Positions 8,425 to 16,405 of a stretch of 64,000 nt of DNA are shown in pieces (the stretch's first letter is position 1; each line of letters begins with the position of its first letter). The stretch covers positions 5,952,001 to 6,016,000 of the forward strand of contig NZ_CP028324.1 of NCBI RefSeq assembly GCF_003028855.1. The letters run 5' to 3'. A program made the translations under genes and the position numbers. The stretch is from Pseudoduganella armeniaca. GTDB lineage: Bacteria; Pseudomonadota; Gammaproteobacteria; Burkholderiales; Burkholderiaceae_D. The notes under the pieces are model-generated. The model searched no databases. It saw nothing but the letters and a program-made list of their open reading frames with translations, and was not told where the DNA came from.

Positions 8425-9504
8425 TTATTTGTTGGCGACCGCGACCTTCGCGTCGCTGCCCTGCGTGTTCGGGTCCGCGTCGCGGTCGAGGCGGCCGTCG
8501 GCGATGCGCTCGATGAACTCGTCGGCCACCGGCTGCATCTTGACGCAGGGGTACTGGAAGCGTCCCGTCGTGTAGCGCAGCGCGCCGAAGAAGCCCGGTT
8601 CGACCTGCGCGTTCTTGCCCTCGAGCACACGCATCGACTTCAGGTAGCGGTGCAGCTCGGGCAGCCGGTAGCACGGCACCGCGGGATACTGGTGGTGCTC
8701 CAGATGGAAGTTGCTACCGAAGAAGAGCAGCGTGTACAGCGGCGACGTGTAGCTGCGGCTGTCGACGTAGCGGCCCGGCACCGTGCCGGTGTGCTCGATG
8801 TAGGCACGCATGCTGCTGAGTACGTACAACGTGGCGTAAGGAATCAGCATCACGGTGAAGCCGAGCCATGTCGAGTGGTACCAGATGAAGCCGTACACGG
8901 TGACGAAGAACAGCACCAGGGCGGCATTGATGCGCGCGATCCAGCGCATCTCCAGCGGCGTGAACGGCAGCTTGGTGTTCTCCGGCCAGTCGCGGCCGAA
9001 CGCCATGCCCAGCGCGTTCTTGGTGTACACGCGCACGCTGGCCGAGCGCGCCACGAAGAAGCGCGACCAGAAGGTGCGGTACTGCGAGTAGATCTGCACG
9101 TCCGGGTCGACTTCCTGGCCCGTGAAGCGGTGATGCTTCCAGTGCGTCATCGCGAAGCCGACGATCATGAAGAGCGGCACCATCGACGCGAACACCAGCG
9201 CGATGCCGGCACTGACGTACTTGTTGCGGTGCAGGTTCGTGTGCATGCCCTCATGGCCGACAAAGGTCAGCAGGTGCATGCCGTGGCCGCCGATGAGCCC
9301 GAGGCCGACCGCGGTGGCGATGCGCACCGGCGTCGACATCGGCACGTCCGCGATGGCGAACGCCACGATCGCCGGGCCGAGGAAGAACACCAGCGCGTGC
9401 GCAAGGTAGAGCAGCGTGGTGACGTGGCTGATGCGATGGAACTTGGCCGGAAGCCTGTGCCGCGCGAATGCGGCGCCGGTCCCCAGCGTTGCTTCGATGG
9501 TCAT
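8425..9504 (-). CDS. Membrane fatty-acid desaturase, first large gene of the cluster
   Basis: This 359-residue membrane desaturase belongs to a different subfamily from the other three. The boxes are HEGMH at 84-88, HWKHH at 121-125 and HLEHH near 286, in the form seen in bacterial FA_desaturase proteins of the DesA/CrtW-like group. Hydrophobic segments at about 30-50, 62-80, 100-118 and 185-225 support membrane insertion. A strong AAGGAG lies 6 bases before the ATG. The start overlaps by four bases (ATGA) the stop of a possible small upstream ORF. As the first large gene of the minus-strand unit it probably belongs to the pathway, giving four desaturases in total where the caryoynencin cluster is known for three. 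Confidence 0.9.
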   Translation of the reverse strand: MTIEATLGTGAAFARHRLPAKFHRISHVTTLLYLAHALVFFLGPAIVAFAIADVPMSTPVRIATAVGLGLIGGHGMHLLTFVGHEGMHTNLHRNKYVSAGIALVFASMVPLFMIVGFAMTHWKHHRFTGQEVDPDVQIYSQYRTFWSRFFVARSASVRVYTKNALGMAFGRDWPENTKLPFTPLEMRWIARINAALVLFFVTVYGFIWYHSTWLGFTVMLIPYATLYVLSSMRAYIEHTGTVPGRYVDSRSYTSPLYTLLFFGSNFHLEHHQYPAVPCYRLPELHRYLKSMRVLEGKNAQVEPGFFGALRYTTGRFQYPCVKMQPVADEFIERIADGRLDRDADPNTQGSDAKVAVANK

Positions 9505-9809
9505 GGCCGGACTCCTTGGTTGGCTGGACGTTGGACTCGCGCATGCTGGCGAGGCAGCACGAGAAGGGAAAAGCGGGCGCCGGTTCTTGCGATTGTCCGG
9601 TACGAGTCACCGTCGACCTTGATTTCGGTCATGTTGCCTGCCGATAGCAGGGGTGCGATGGCACGCTGCCCACGGGGATGGACCGGGGCGGCTGGGCGGC
9701 AAAGTGCCGGTAGCGTGTCCGCGCGGTTCGTCGCGATGCGTTTGCGGACGCGGTGAATCTCAAGCTCGGCACCGCCTTGGCGGGCCTCGTCGATCAGGGT
9801 ATGTAACAC
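9501..9809 (-). CDS. Possible small protein upstream of, and coupled to, the first desaturase
   Basis: A 102-codon frame starts at a GTG with a GGA-containing site upstream and ends in a TGA that overlaps the desaturase ATG as ATGA. The first half uses mostly G/C-ending codons, as real genes here do. The second half is weaker and compositionally unlike a folded domain. No motif is recognised. The overlap is typical of translational coupling and is the main argument for it. It could equally be a chance frame in the untranslated leader. Confidence 0.3.
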   Translation of the reverse strand: MLHTLIDEARQGGAELEIHRVRKRIATNRADTLPALCRPAAPVHPRGQRAIAPLLSAGNMTEIKVDGDSYRTIARTGARFSLLVLPRQHARVQRPANQGVRP

Positions 9810-9910
9810 GCGGCAATTCCTTTAGTGAATGAATCAAACCGGGATTACGACTGACGCGGTGTCACCTGCCCGCGTTCACCGATTGGCCCCCCAAGCGTTC
9901 GCTCAAGGGC

Positions 9911-9922
9911 CGGAACGTTCCG
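9911..9922. promoter_or_regulatory. 12-bp perfect palindrome, possible operator
   Basis: CGGAACGTTCCG reads the same on both strands and lies about 100 bases upstream of the first possible start of the desaturase cluster. The position suits a dimeric regulator. No specific regulator can be named. Confidence 0.3.
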
Positions 9923-10400
9923 AGCTATCACCCGATACGACGGCGGCCTGTGGCTTGCAGAGTGCCGGCGCGGCGCTGCCGCCCGCCCCATTCACATCCA
10001 TCAAAGCTACCTGCGTCGAGTGGCATGACATCGGAATTAGTGAATCTTTTTGCAAGATTATTCTCCGTATTTTTCGATCGATATCGCAACCTGTAAACCT
10101 TGACGGTTTTCTTCTGCCACGTGCTGCACCGCACGGTAAGCGCCCCTATGGGAGCGTGCTCAGCAGTGTCGTCGCGCGAGACCGCGAACCCGTGCGAATT
10201 GCGTTGTGATCGTTCCACAATGCGAGCCACCGCCTGTATTTGTCGTTCACCGACCACACTTGTAACTATTAGTGACGGCCCACATGCTCGACAGGGCAAC
10301 TGGAACCGGCGCCGGGTGAGCGCCTGTCTCGTGCGTCAGGACAAAGATTAAGAGCTGTCCGGCCAAATGGATATCGGCGGATCGTATTCTTTTGAAAGAA

Positions 10401-10414
10401 ATTGTCGGGACAAT
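10401..10414. promoter_or_regulatory. Inverted repeat, possible operator
   Basis: ATTGTC and GACAAT form a perfect six-base inverted repeat around a GG centre in an AT-rich part of the intergenic region. It could be a regulator site for the desaturase cluster. It lies about 600 bases from the first start, so the link is weak. Confidence 0.25.
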
Positions 10415-10835
10415 GTAACCAACTCAACAGTGCAAGCGCTCGAGCGCGGCGCTGGCGCGCACCTGTTGGTGGCAAAAAAAGCGACGAAAAAGTCCGCTAA
10501 ATCAGCTGTCTAGAATGCACCACAGGTGACTTCCGGTTGTTAAGGAAGGCGGCTGGCGTCGGCGTGAATTTGTAACTCAGCCATTCGCGGCGGCGCTTAC
10601 GGATGAGCTACTGGTCGCTCGGCGAGATGGGATAAGCGGGCTGTGCAGTGCACAACAAATGGGCTGTCGGCATCGCGTATTTGAACTTCCACCCGGTCCG
10701 GCTGCCGGAACTCCTGTGGAGATACTTCATGTGGAGCAGAAAGCCGGCAATGGCTTGCAGATGATTCTGGCGGCCCTGGCACGAAGCCGTTCCGCGACAA
10801 ATGGCAACGACCAGCCAAGGCGCGCACAGCGCCAA

Positions 10836-10863
10836 CAAAAAAGGGCGCTGTCTGCGCCCTTTC
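10836..10863 (-). terminator. Rho-independent terminator of the rpoN-hpf unit
   Basis: A perfect nine-base stem (AAAGGGCGC / GCGCCCTTT) closes a five-base loop. On the minus strand it is followed by a run of T. It lies about 20 bases after the hpf stop and ends that transcription unit. Confidence 0.85.
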
Positions 10864-10883
10864 GTCCGTACTACACAGCTGCC

Positions 10884-11234
10884 TTATGCAGCGGGAACGT
10901 CGCTTTCGGATAGATGCTTGATCGAATCATGGTTGTGATTCTGCACTTTGTCCTTGTATTTCATGACCGAGCGGTCCAGCTTATCGATCAGCGTATCGAT
11001 GGCCGCGTACAGGTCCTGTGCCACGCTCTCTACAAATATGGTCTTGCCCGACATGCGCAGATTGATCTCTGCTTTTTGGCGTTTCTCTTTCTCGGTGAGG
11101 TTATCTACGGTCAGGATGACAGCGACGTCGATCACTTGATCGAAATGTCGTTTGACGCGCTCCAGCTTGTTCTGCACGTATTCGCGGATCGCTGGGGTAA
11201 CGTCGATATGATGTCCACTGATGGTGAGATTCAT
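10884..11234 (-). CDS. hpf: Ribosome hibernation promoting factor (short HPF/YfiA family)
   Basis: This 116-residue protein of the sigma-54 modulation/S30EA family binds the 30S decoding region and inactivates ribosomes in stationary phase. It opens with MNLTISGHHIDVTPAIREYV, the family's N-terminal signature. The fold continues through LERVKRHFDQVIDVAVIL and ends in a short charged tail (HNHDSIKHL), with no C-terminal dimerisation domain, so it is the short form. The ATG at 11234 has AGGAG seven bases upstream. It follows rpoN as in many proteobacteria and is closed by a strong terminator. Confidence 0.95.
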   Translation of the reverse strand: MNLTISGHHIDVTPAIREYVQNKLERVKRHFDQVIDVAVILTVDNLTEKEKRQKAEINLRMSGKTIFVESVAQDLYAAIDTLIDKLDRSVMKYKDKVQNHNHDSIKHLSESDVPAA

Positions 11235-11318
11235 ACACACTCCTAAAGATGATGTCGCTCTACAGGTTCGTGCGTTGCTCCGCCGTGAAAAAGCCGGCGG
11301 CGCAGAGGAACCCATGCA

Positions 11319-12788
11319 CTACAAGGACTTGCGGAGGCTGACGGGAGGGATTTTCAAGGCTTCGCGATACTTGGCAACAGTTCGTCGCGCAATCACCATG
11401 CCCTGTTCTCCCAGCATGTCCGCAATCTTACTGTCGGATAAAGGGTTCTTCGGGTCTTCGGCTCCTGTGAATTGCACGATCAGCGCACGGATCGCAGTCG
11501 AGGAAGCTTCTCCCCCAGCTTCGGTTGCGACGTGGCTGCCAAAAAAGTACTTCAACTCAAACATGCCATGCGGGGTCAGCATATATTTTTGAGTTGTCAC
11601 CCGAGAGATCGTGCTCTCGTGTAGCCCCAGTGTATCAGCTATTTCACGCAACACAAGGGGTCTCATCGCCACGGCGCCGTGCGAGAAAAAGTTCTTCTGG
11701 CGCTCGACGATAGCCTGGGCGACACGGAGAATCGTGTCGAAGCGCTGGCGCATGTTCTTGATCAGCCACTTCGCTTCCTGCAGCTGTGCGCTCATCTGCG
11801 ATTCGCCCTTGCCTTGCTTCAGCAAGCTGGCATACAGCGCGTTCACCCGCAGGCGCGGCATCACGTCGTTGTTCAGCGTGACGACCCAGCCATTGCGGCC
11901 CTTCTTCACAATCACATCCGGTACGACGTAGTCTGACACGTCGGACGCGAACGCGGCGCCCGGATGCGGATTGCACTGGCGAATCACGGCCTGCGCCTCG
12001 CGCAGGTCTTCGTCATCGCAGTCGAGCGCCTTCTTCAGCTTGTTGAAGTCGCGCTGGGCAAACCAGGCCAGGTGCTTCTCGACGATGCACAGGGCCATGC
12101 GGCGCGTGACCAGCGGCACGCCCGGCATCTTGCGGATCTGCAGCGCCAGGCATTCGGACGCGCTGCGCGCGCCCACGCCGATCGGGTCAAAGCTCTGCAG
12201 CAGCGCCAGCGCCGTGCGCAGCTCTTCCATTTCCACTTCCAGCTCTTCCGGCAGGCGGCCATGGATCTCTTCCAGGCTTTCCTCCAGGTAGCCGTTCTCG
12301 TCCAGCGCATCGATGATGAGCTCGACCAGCGCGCGGTCGCGCGGCTCCTGCACCGTCACGCGCATCTGCTCCATCAGGTGCTCGCGCAGCGTGTGCTGGC
12401 TCGCTTCCAGCTGGGGACGGGCGTCGTCGTCGTCCGGGCCCTTGCTGCGACCCGCGTCGCTCCAGTCGCTGTCGCCTTCCGGACCGCCATCGCTGTCGTT
12501 GCCCTCGTACGGTTCCGCTTCGGCCGGGGCCGGCGCGTCGGCCTGTTGCGGCGGTCCTTCCGCTGGCGCCTCCGGCGCGCCCTGCTGGCCGATGGCGCCA
12601 TCGGCCAGCAGCCGCAGCGAACGGTCGAGCGGATCGTCGAGGCGTTCCAGCAGCGGGTTATCGGTCAGCAGCTGTTCCAGTTCCTGATGCAGCTCCAGCG
12701 TGGAGAGCTGCAGCAGCCGGATCGACTGCTGCAGCTGCGGGGTCAGCGCGAGGTGCTGCGACGTTCGCAGTTGCAGAGACTGTTTCAT
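11319..12788 (-). CDS. rpoN: RNA polymerase sigma-54 factor RpoN
   Basis: This 489-residue alternative sigma factor recognises -24/-12 promoters and needs enhancer-binding ATPases. The N-terminal activator region (MKQSLQLRTSQHLALTPQLQ) is Gln/Leu-rich. An acidic, low-complexity linker occupies about 70-140. The core-binding and helix-turn-helix regions follow, and the RpoN box ARRTVAKYRE is near the C-terminus at about 469-478. ATG 12788 matches the family start; a GTG three codons earlier overlaps the lptB stop and is less likely. It lies five bases after lptB, an arrangement conserved across proteobacteria. Confidence 0.97.
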   Translation of the reverse strand: MKQSLQLRTSQHLALTPQLQQSIRLLQLSTLELHQELEQLLTDNPLLERLDDPLDRSLRLLADGAIGQQGAPEAPAEGPPQQADAPAPAEAEPYEGNDSDGGPEGDSDWSDAGRSKGPDDDDARPQLEASQHTLREHLMEQMRVTVQEPRDRALVELIIDALDENGYLEESLEEIHGRLPEELEVEMEELRTALALLQSFDPIGVGARSASECLALQIRKMPGVPLVTRRMALCIVEKHLAWFAQRDFNKLKKALDCDDEDLREAQAVIRQCNPHPGAAFASDVSDYVVPDVIVKKGRNGWVVTLNNDVMPRLRVNALYASLLKQGKGESQMSAQLQEAKWLIKNMRQRFDTILRVAQAIVERQKNFFSHGAVAMRPLVLREIADTLGLHESTISRVTTQKYMLTPHGMFELKYFFGSHVATEAGGEASSTAIRALIVQFTGAEDPKNPLSDSKIADMLGEQGMVIARRTVAKYREALKIPPVSLRKSL

Positions 12789-12793
12789 GGGGG

Positions 12794-13570
12794 TCACATA
12801 CGGAAGTGTTCACCAAGATAGACACGACGCACCGACTCGTCGGCGATGATGTCGTCCGGTCGCCCGGACGCCAGGACGCTGCCCTGGTTGATGATGTATG
12901 CGCGGTCGCAGATGCCGAGCGTCTCGCGCACGTTGTGGTCGGTGATCAGGACGCCGATGCCGCGCTCCTTGAGGAAGCGCACGATGCGCTGGATCTCGAT
13001 GACGGCGATCGGATCGACCCCGGCAAAGGGTTCGTCCAGCAGCACGAAACGCGGGTTGGTGGCCAGCGCGCGCGCGATCTCGACGCGCCGGCGTTCGCCG
13101 CCCGACAGCGACAGCGCCGTGTTCTGGCGCAGCTTCTCGATCTGCAGGTCGGCCAGCAGCGTGTCCAGGCGCTCGTCGATCTGCGCCTTCGTCAGCGCCT
13201 TGCCATCGACCTTCTGGATCTCCAGCACGGCGCGGATGTTCTCTTCCACCGTCAGCTTGCGGAACACCGATGCCTCCTGCGGCAGGTAGGACAGCCCCAG
13301 GTTGGCGCGCTTGTGGATCGGCAGGCTGGAGATGTCGGTGCCGCTGATGTCGATGGTGCCCGCGTCCGAGGCGACCAGGCCCACGATCATGTAGAACGAC
13401 GTCGTCTTGCCCGCGCCATTCGGCCCCAGCAGCCCGACCACCTCGCCGCAGGCTACCTGCAGCGAGACGTCGTGCACCACCTGGCGCTTGCCGTAGCTCT
13501 TCTGCAGGCCGCGCACGATCAGCGTGCTGCCGCAGTTCCCGGTTGCCGTCGCCATATTCACGTCCGCCAT
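12794..13570 (-). CDS. lptB: LPS export ABC transporter ATP-binding protein LptB
   Basis: This 258-residue cytoplasmic ATPase powers lipopolysaccharide extraction from the inner membrane with LptF/G/C. Walker A is GPNGAGKTT, the ABC signature is LSGGERRR, and Walker B is FVLLDEPFAGVDP. A switch histidine follows in LITDHNVRETL. The ATG at 13570 comes one base after the lptA stop; an ATG five codons later is also possible. It forms an operon with lptA, lptC and kdsC upstream and rpoN downstream. Confidence 0.96.
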   Translation of the reverse strand: MADVNMATATGNCGSTLIVRGLQKSYGKRQVVHDVSLQVACGEVVGLLGPNGAGKTTSFYMIVGLVASDAGTIDISGTDISSLPIHKRANLGLSYLPQEASVFRKLTVEENIRAVLEIQKVDGKALTKAQIDERLDTLLADLQIEKLRQNTALSLSGGERRRVEIARALATNPRFVLLDEPFAGVDPIAVIEIQRIVRFLKERGIGVLITDHNVRETLGICDRAYIINQGSVLASGRPDDIIADESVRRVYLGEHFRM

Positions 13571-13571
13571 C

Positions 13572-14132
13572 CTATTTCTCCGCTGCCGGCGCACCCTCGG
13601 GCTGCGTGCGCTTGGGCTGGATCACCATCGTGCCACGCCCCGCGCCCGGCTTGTTGTCGCCCGTGTTGGTGTTGCGCACGCTGAAGAATTCCTTGCGGCT
13701 GTCGTACGAGATGAATTCGCCCTCGACCTCGTCGCTGGGCTTCTTGCCTTCCAGCCGGCGGATCTTGGCCTTCGAGTACAGCTTCACCAGCTCGGCCTTC
13801 TCGTCGTACTCCATCCGTTCGGCCTCGCCTTCCATCCACTGGTCGCCTTCGCCGTCGCGCTTCTGGCGGAACGACACCTTGCGCGCGCCGCCCGTCAGGG
13901 TCGCCAGCTGGTAGCCGTCCGGCGTGTAGGTGACGACCGCCTTGTCGGCCTTCATCAGGAGCGTGCCGCGCGTCAGCACGACGTCGCCGGTGAAGGTGTA
14001 GATCTGCTTGACGTCGTCGATGTCGAGCGAACGGTAGTCGATCACCGTCTTCTGGTACGAGTCGGCTTTCTCGGCCGCGGCGTAACCGGTTACGCCCAGC
14101 AGCAGTACCGCCGCCAGTATGAGTTTCTTCAT
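13572..14132 (-). CDS. lptA: Periplasmic LPS bridge protein LptA
   Basis: This 186-residue periplasmic protein polymerises into the bridge that carries lipopolysaccharide from LptC to LptD. A clear signal peptide (MKKLILAAVLLLGVTGYAAA) precedes the OstA-like beta-jellyroll with TFTGDVVLTRGTLLMKADKA and ATLTGGARKVSFRQ. The C-terminal tail is Pro/Ala-rich. AGGATC lies before the ATG, nine bases after lptC. Gene order kdsD-kdsC-lptC-lptA-lptB supports the call. Confidence 0.94.
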   Translation of the reverse strand: MKKLILAAVLLLGVTGYAAAEKADSYQKTVIDYRSLDIDDVKQIYTFTGDVVLTRGTLLMKADKAVVTYTPDGYQLATLTGGARKVSFRQKRDGEGDQWMEGEAERMEYDEKAELVKLYSKAKIRRLEGKKPSDEVEGEFISYDSRKEFFSVRNTNTGDNKPGAGRGTMVIQPKRTQPEGAPAAEK

Positions 14133-14141
14133 GTCTTGATC

Positions 14142-14744
14142 CTATTTGGTCTGTTGCCCGCGCGGCGGATACACGAGGGTGCCGCGCCCGGCCAGGTGTA
14201 CCTGGCGCGTCGCATTATTCGCTTGCATGCCCGTCCCCGTGGCCGTGGCGTCGCCGAACTGCAGCCGCACCGGCTGGTTTGTCTCCATCCGGTCTTCCTC
14301 CGGATACACCGTCAGCGCCTGCGTGGCCAGGTGCATCTCGCGCGAGTCCTTCGAGGCCGCGCGGTCGATGCGCACGTCCTGCCGCAGCGTCACACGCGTG
14401 TTGTCCTGGTCGACGCGGGCGAATTGCGCCCGGATGTCCATCGGCGGGTTATCGCCGGACAGGCTGCGCACGACGGGCTTGACGATGTCCGACGAATCGT
14501 CCACCGGACGGTGCGTCAGCTTGTCGCCGGAAATGATGTAGCTGGGCTGGCCCGTCTTGGTCATCCGCACGAACGAGAAGTTCTCGACGATGTAATCGGG
14601 CTCGTTGACCTTCATCCCGGCCTGCATCTCCTCGCCCGCCCGGTTCATCAACTCGACCAGCCAGAAACTGCCGAACGCGCCGAACAGGCCGAGCACGAGG
14701 CCGACGGACAGGCGATAGCGGTGGGCGACCCTTTGATTACGCAT
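14142..14744 (-). CDS. lptC: LPS export protein LptC
   Basis: This 200-residue bitopic inner-membrane protein receives lipopolysaccharide from LptBFG and hands it to LptA. One N-terminal membrane anchor (about 12-32) is followed by a periplasmic jellyroll, with YIVENFSFVRMTKTGQPSY and the repeated strand pattern typical of the family. GGAG precedes the ATG and the gap to kdsC is 12 bases. It is somewhat longer than the E. coli protein, as usual for beta-proteobacteria. Confidence 0.93.
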   Translation of the reverse strand: MRNQRVAHRYRLSVGLVLGLFGAFGSFWLVELMNRAGEEMQAGMKVNEPDYIVENFSFVRMTKTGQPSYIISGDKLTHRPVDDSSDIVKPVVRSLSGDNPPMDIRAQFARVDQDNTRVTLRQDVRIDRAASKDSREMHLATQALTVYPEEDRMETNQPVRLQFGDATATGTGMQANNATRQVHLAGRGTLVYPPRGQQTK

Positions 14745-14756
14745 GGCGGAACTCCG

Positions 14757-15296
14757 TCAGACCAGGAACTGGGCCATGATCTTGTCATAAAGGCCCTGCG
14801 CGCGCAGCACGAATTCGCAGACTTCGCGCGCCGCGCCCTGCCCGCCCGCGTGCCGCGTGACGTGGTGCACGCGCGTCATCACCTCTGGCCGCGCGTTCGG
14901 CACGCCGACCGCGAAGCCCACGCGCGACAGGATCGGCAGGTCGACCACGTCGTCGCCGATGAAGCCCACCTGCTCGTTCGTCAGCCCCAGCTGCGCGACC
15001 AGCGCGTTGAAGGGTGTCAGCTTGTCGTGGCCGCCCTGGTGGACGAACTCGATGCCGAGGTCTTTGGCGCGCGCCGTCACCTGCGGCGAACGGCGCGCGC
15101 TGATGATGGCCGTGCGGATCCCGCCTTCCTGCAGCAGCTTGATGCCGAGGCCGTCCTGCACGTTGAAGGTCTTCAGCGCTTCGCCGTCGGCGCCGTAGTG
15201 CAGGCTGCCGTCGGTCAGCACGCCGTCCACGTCGAAGATCATCAAGCGCACGTTGGCGGCGCGTGCCAGGTTGCCTACCTCGTCAGCCTGCGTCAT
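14757..15296 (-). CDS. kdsC: 3-deoxy-D-manno-octulosonate 8-phosphate phosphatase KdsC
   Basis: This 179-residue HAD phosphatase removes phosphate from Kdo-8-phosphate in lipopolysaccharide core synthesis. The HAD motif DVDGVLTDG carries the nucleophilic Asp. ISARRSPQVTARA, the Lys-containing HDKLTPF segment and the metal motif GDDVVDLP follow. The start overlaps the kdsD stop as TGATG, so the two are coupled. Size and motifs match the tetrameric KdsC family without a cap domain. Confidence 0.96.
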   Translation of the reverse strand: MTQADEVGNLARAANVRLMIFDVDGVLTDGSLHYGADGEALKTFNVQDGLGIKLLQEGGIRTAIISARRSPQVTARAKDLGIEFVHQGGHDKLTPFNALVAQLGLTNEQVGFIGDDVVDLPILSRVGFAVGVPNARPEVMTRVHHVTRHAGGQGAAREVCEFVLRAQGLYDKIMAQFLV

Positions 15297-16294
15297 CAGA
15301 TCACCTTTGCCCGCGTCAGGTCGTGGATGTGCAGCGCGCCCGTCAGCTTGCCGGCGTCGTCGACGACCAGCATCTGGTTGATGCGGTACTGCTCCATGAT
15401 GGCGACGGCGTCCACCGCCAGCTTGTCCGGACCGATCGTGCGCGGGTTGGCGTGCATCACGTCGCCGATGATCACCTTGCTGAAATCCTGCACCTTGTCG
15501 ATCATGCGGCGCAGGTCGCCGTCGGTAAACACGCCCACCGGCCGGTAGTCTGCATCCACCACGGCCGTCATGCCCATCCCCTTCTGCGTGATCTGCATCA
15601 AGGCATCGGGCAATGCCGTATCCGTCGTGACGGCGGGGATGGCGTCGCCGCTGCGCATCACGTCGCGCACGTGGGTCAGCAGGCGCCGGCCCAGCGCGCC
15701 GCCCGGGTGGGAGCGGGCGAAGTCTTCTTCCTTGAAGCCGCGCAAGTCCAGCAGAGCGACGGCGATGGCGTCGCCCAGCGCCAGCGTGACGGTGGTCGAT
15801 GCCGTCGGCGCTAGGTTCATCGGACAGGCCTCCTTGGCGACCGAGACGTCCAGGTGGACGTCGGCCAGGCGCGCCAGGCTCGATTCGGGCTTGCCCGTCA
15901 TCGAGATCACGGTGCCGCCCATGCGCTTGACAACCGGCAGGATCGCCATCAGTTCGGCGCTCTCGCCGGAATACGAGATGGCGATAAAGGCGTCGTCCGG
16001 CGTGACCATGCCCAGGTCGCCGTGCGCCGCCTCGGCCGGGTGCACGAACAGGGCCGGCGTGCCGGTCGAGGCCAGGGTCGCGGCGATCTTGCGCCCGATA
16101 TGGCCGGATTTGCCGATGCCGGACACGACAACGCGGCCCTTGCAGTTCAGCAGCAGCGAAACGGCTTTCCCTACGCTCTCGTCCGTTGCCAGACGGGCAT
16201 GCAGGGCGACCAGCGCGTCTGCCTCGATTTGCAGGGCCTCGCGCGCCAGTTCCAGCGCCCGGCTTGCGGTTGTTGCATCAAAAGCTTTCAGCAT
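15296..16294 (-). CDS. kdsD: D-arabinose 5-phosphate isomerase KdsD (KpsF family)
   Basis: This 332-residue isomerase converts ribulose-5-phosphate to arabinose-5-phosphate, the first Kdo precursor. A SIS domain (about 35-180) contains GIGKSGHIGRKIAATLASTG and HPAEAAHGDLGM with the catalytic His. Two CBS domains occupy the C-terminal third (VMRSGDAIPAV, VMHANPRTIG). ATG 16294 gives a length near the E. coli enzyme; an ATG at 16318 is also open and neither has a strong ribosome site. A TATACT element at about 16325-16330 on this strand could be the -10 box of the operon promoter, which would favour the shorter start. Confidence 0.93.
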   Translation of the reverse strand: MLKAFDATTASRALELAREALQIEADALVALHARLATDESVGKAVSLLLNCKGRVVVSGIGKSGHIGRKIAATLASTGTPALFVHPAEAAHGDLGMVTPDDAFIAISYSGESAELMAILPVVKRMGGTVISMTGKPESSLARLADVHLDVSVAKEACPMNLAPTASTTVTLALGDAIAVALLDLRGFKEEDFARSHPGGALGRRLLTHVRDVMRSGDAIPAVTTDTALPDALMQITQKGMGMTAVVDADYRPVGVFTDGDLRRMIDKVQDFSKVIIGDVMHANPRTIGPDKLAVDAVAIMEQYRINQMLVVDDAGKLTGALHIHDLTRAKVI

Positions 16295-16405
16295 TGTTTT
16301 TTCATGGGTTACACTCATGCCGAAAGTATAGCCGAATTGGGAAAGCAAAAAACTTGCCAGATGTTACAAAACATCCGCACAGACGGAGCGGGCCGCCCCT
16401 GACCG

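Larger units (their letters stand above)
9810..10838. other. Non-coding region upstream of the desaturase cluster
   Basis: About 1 kb here has no convincing gene. It is less GC-rich than its surroundings, especially 10020-10110 and 10370-10520. Short frames on both strands lack coding codon bias and ribosome sites. Two palindromes stand out: CGGAACGTTCCG at 9911-9922, and ATTGTC-GG-GACAAT at 10401-10414. Because the whole desaturase cluster reads leftward from here, this stretch most likely carries its promoter and operators. I could not fix a convincing -35/-10 pair. Confidence 0.5.

Noticed and set aside
9829..10209. 126-codon plus-strand frame in the large intergenic region
   Set aside because: There is no gene-like codon bias, ribosome site or motif, and it crosses the AT-rich palindromic stretch.
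10597..10838. Two overlapping 76-codon minus-strand frames
   Set aside because: They overlap each other in different frames, lack coding bias and lie next to the hpf terminator.
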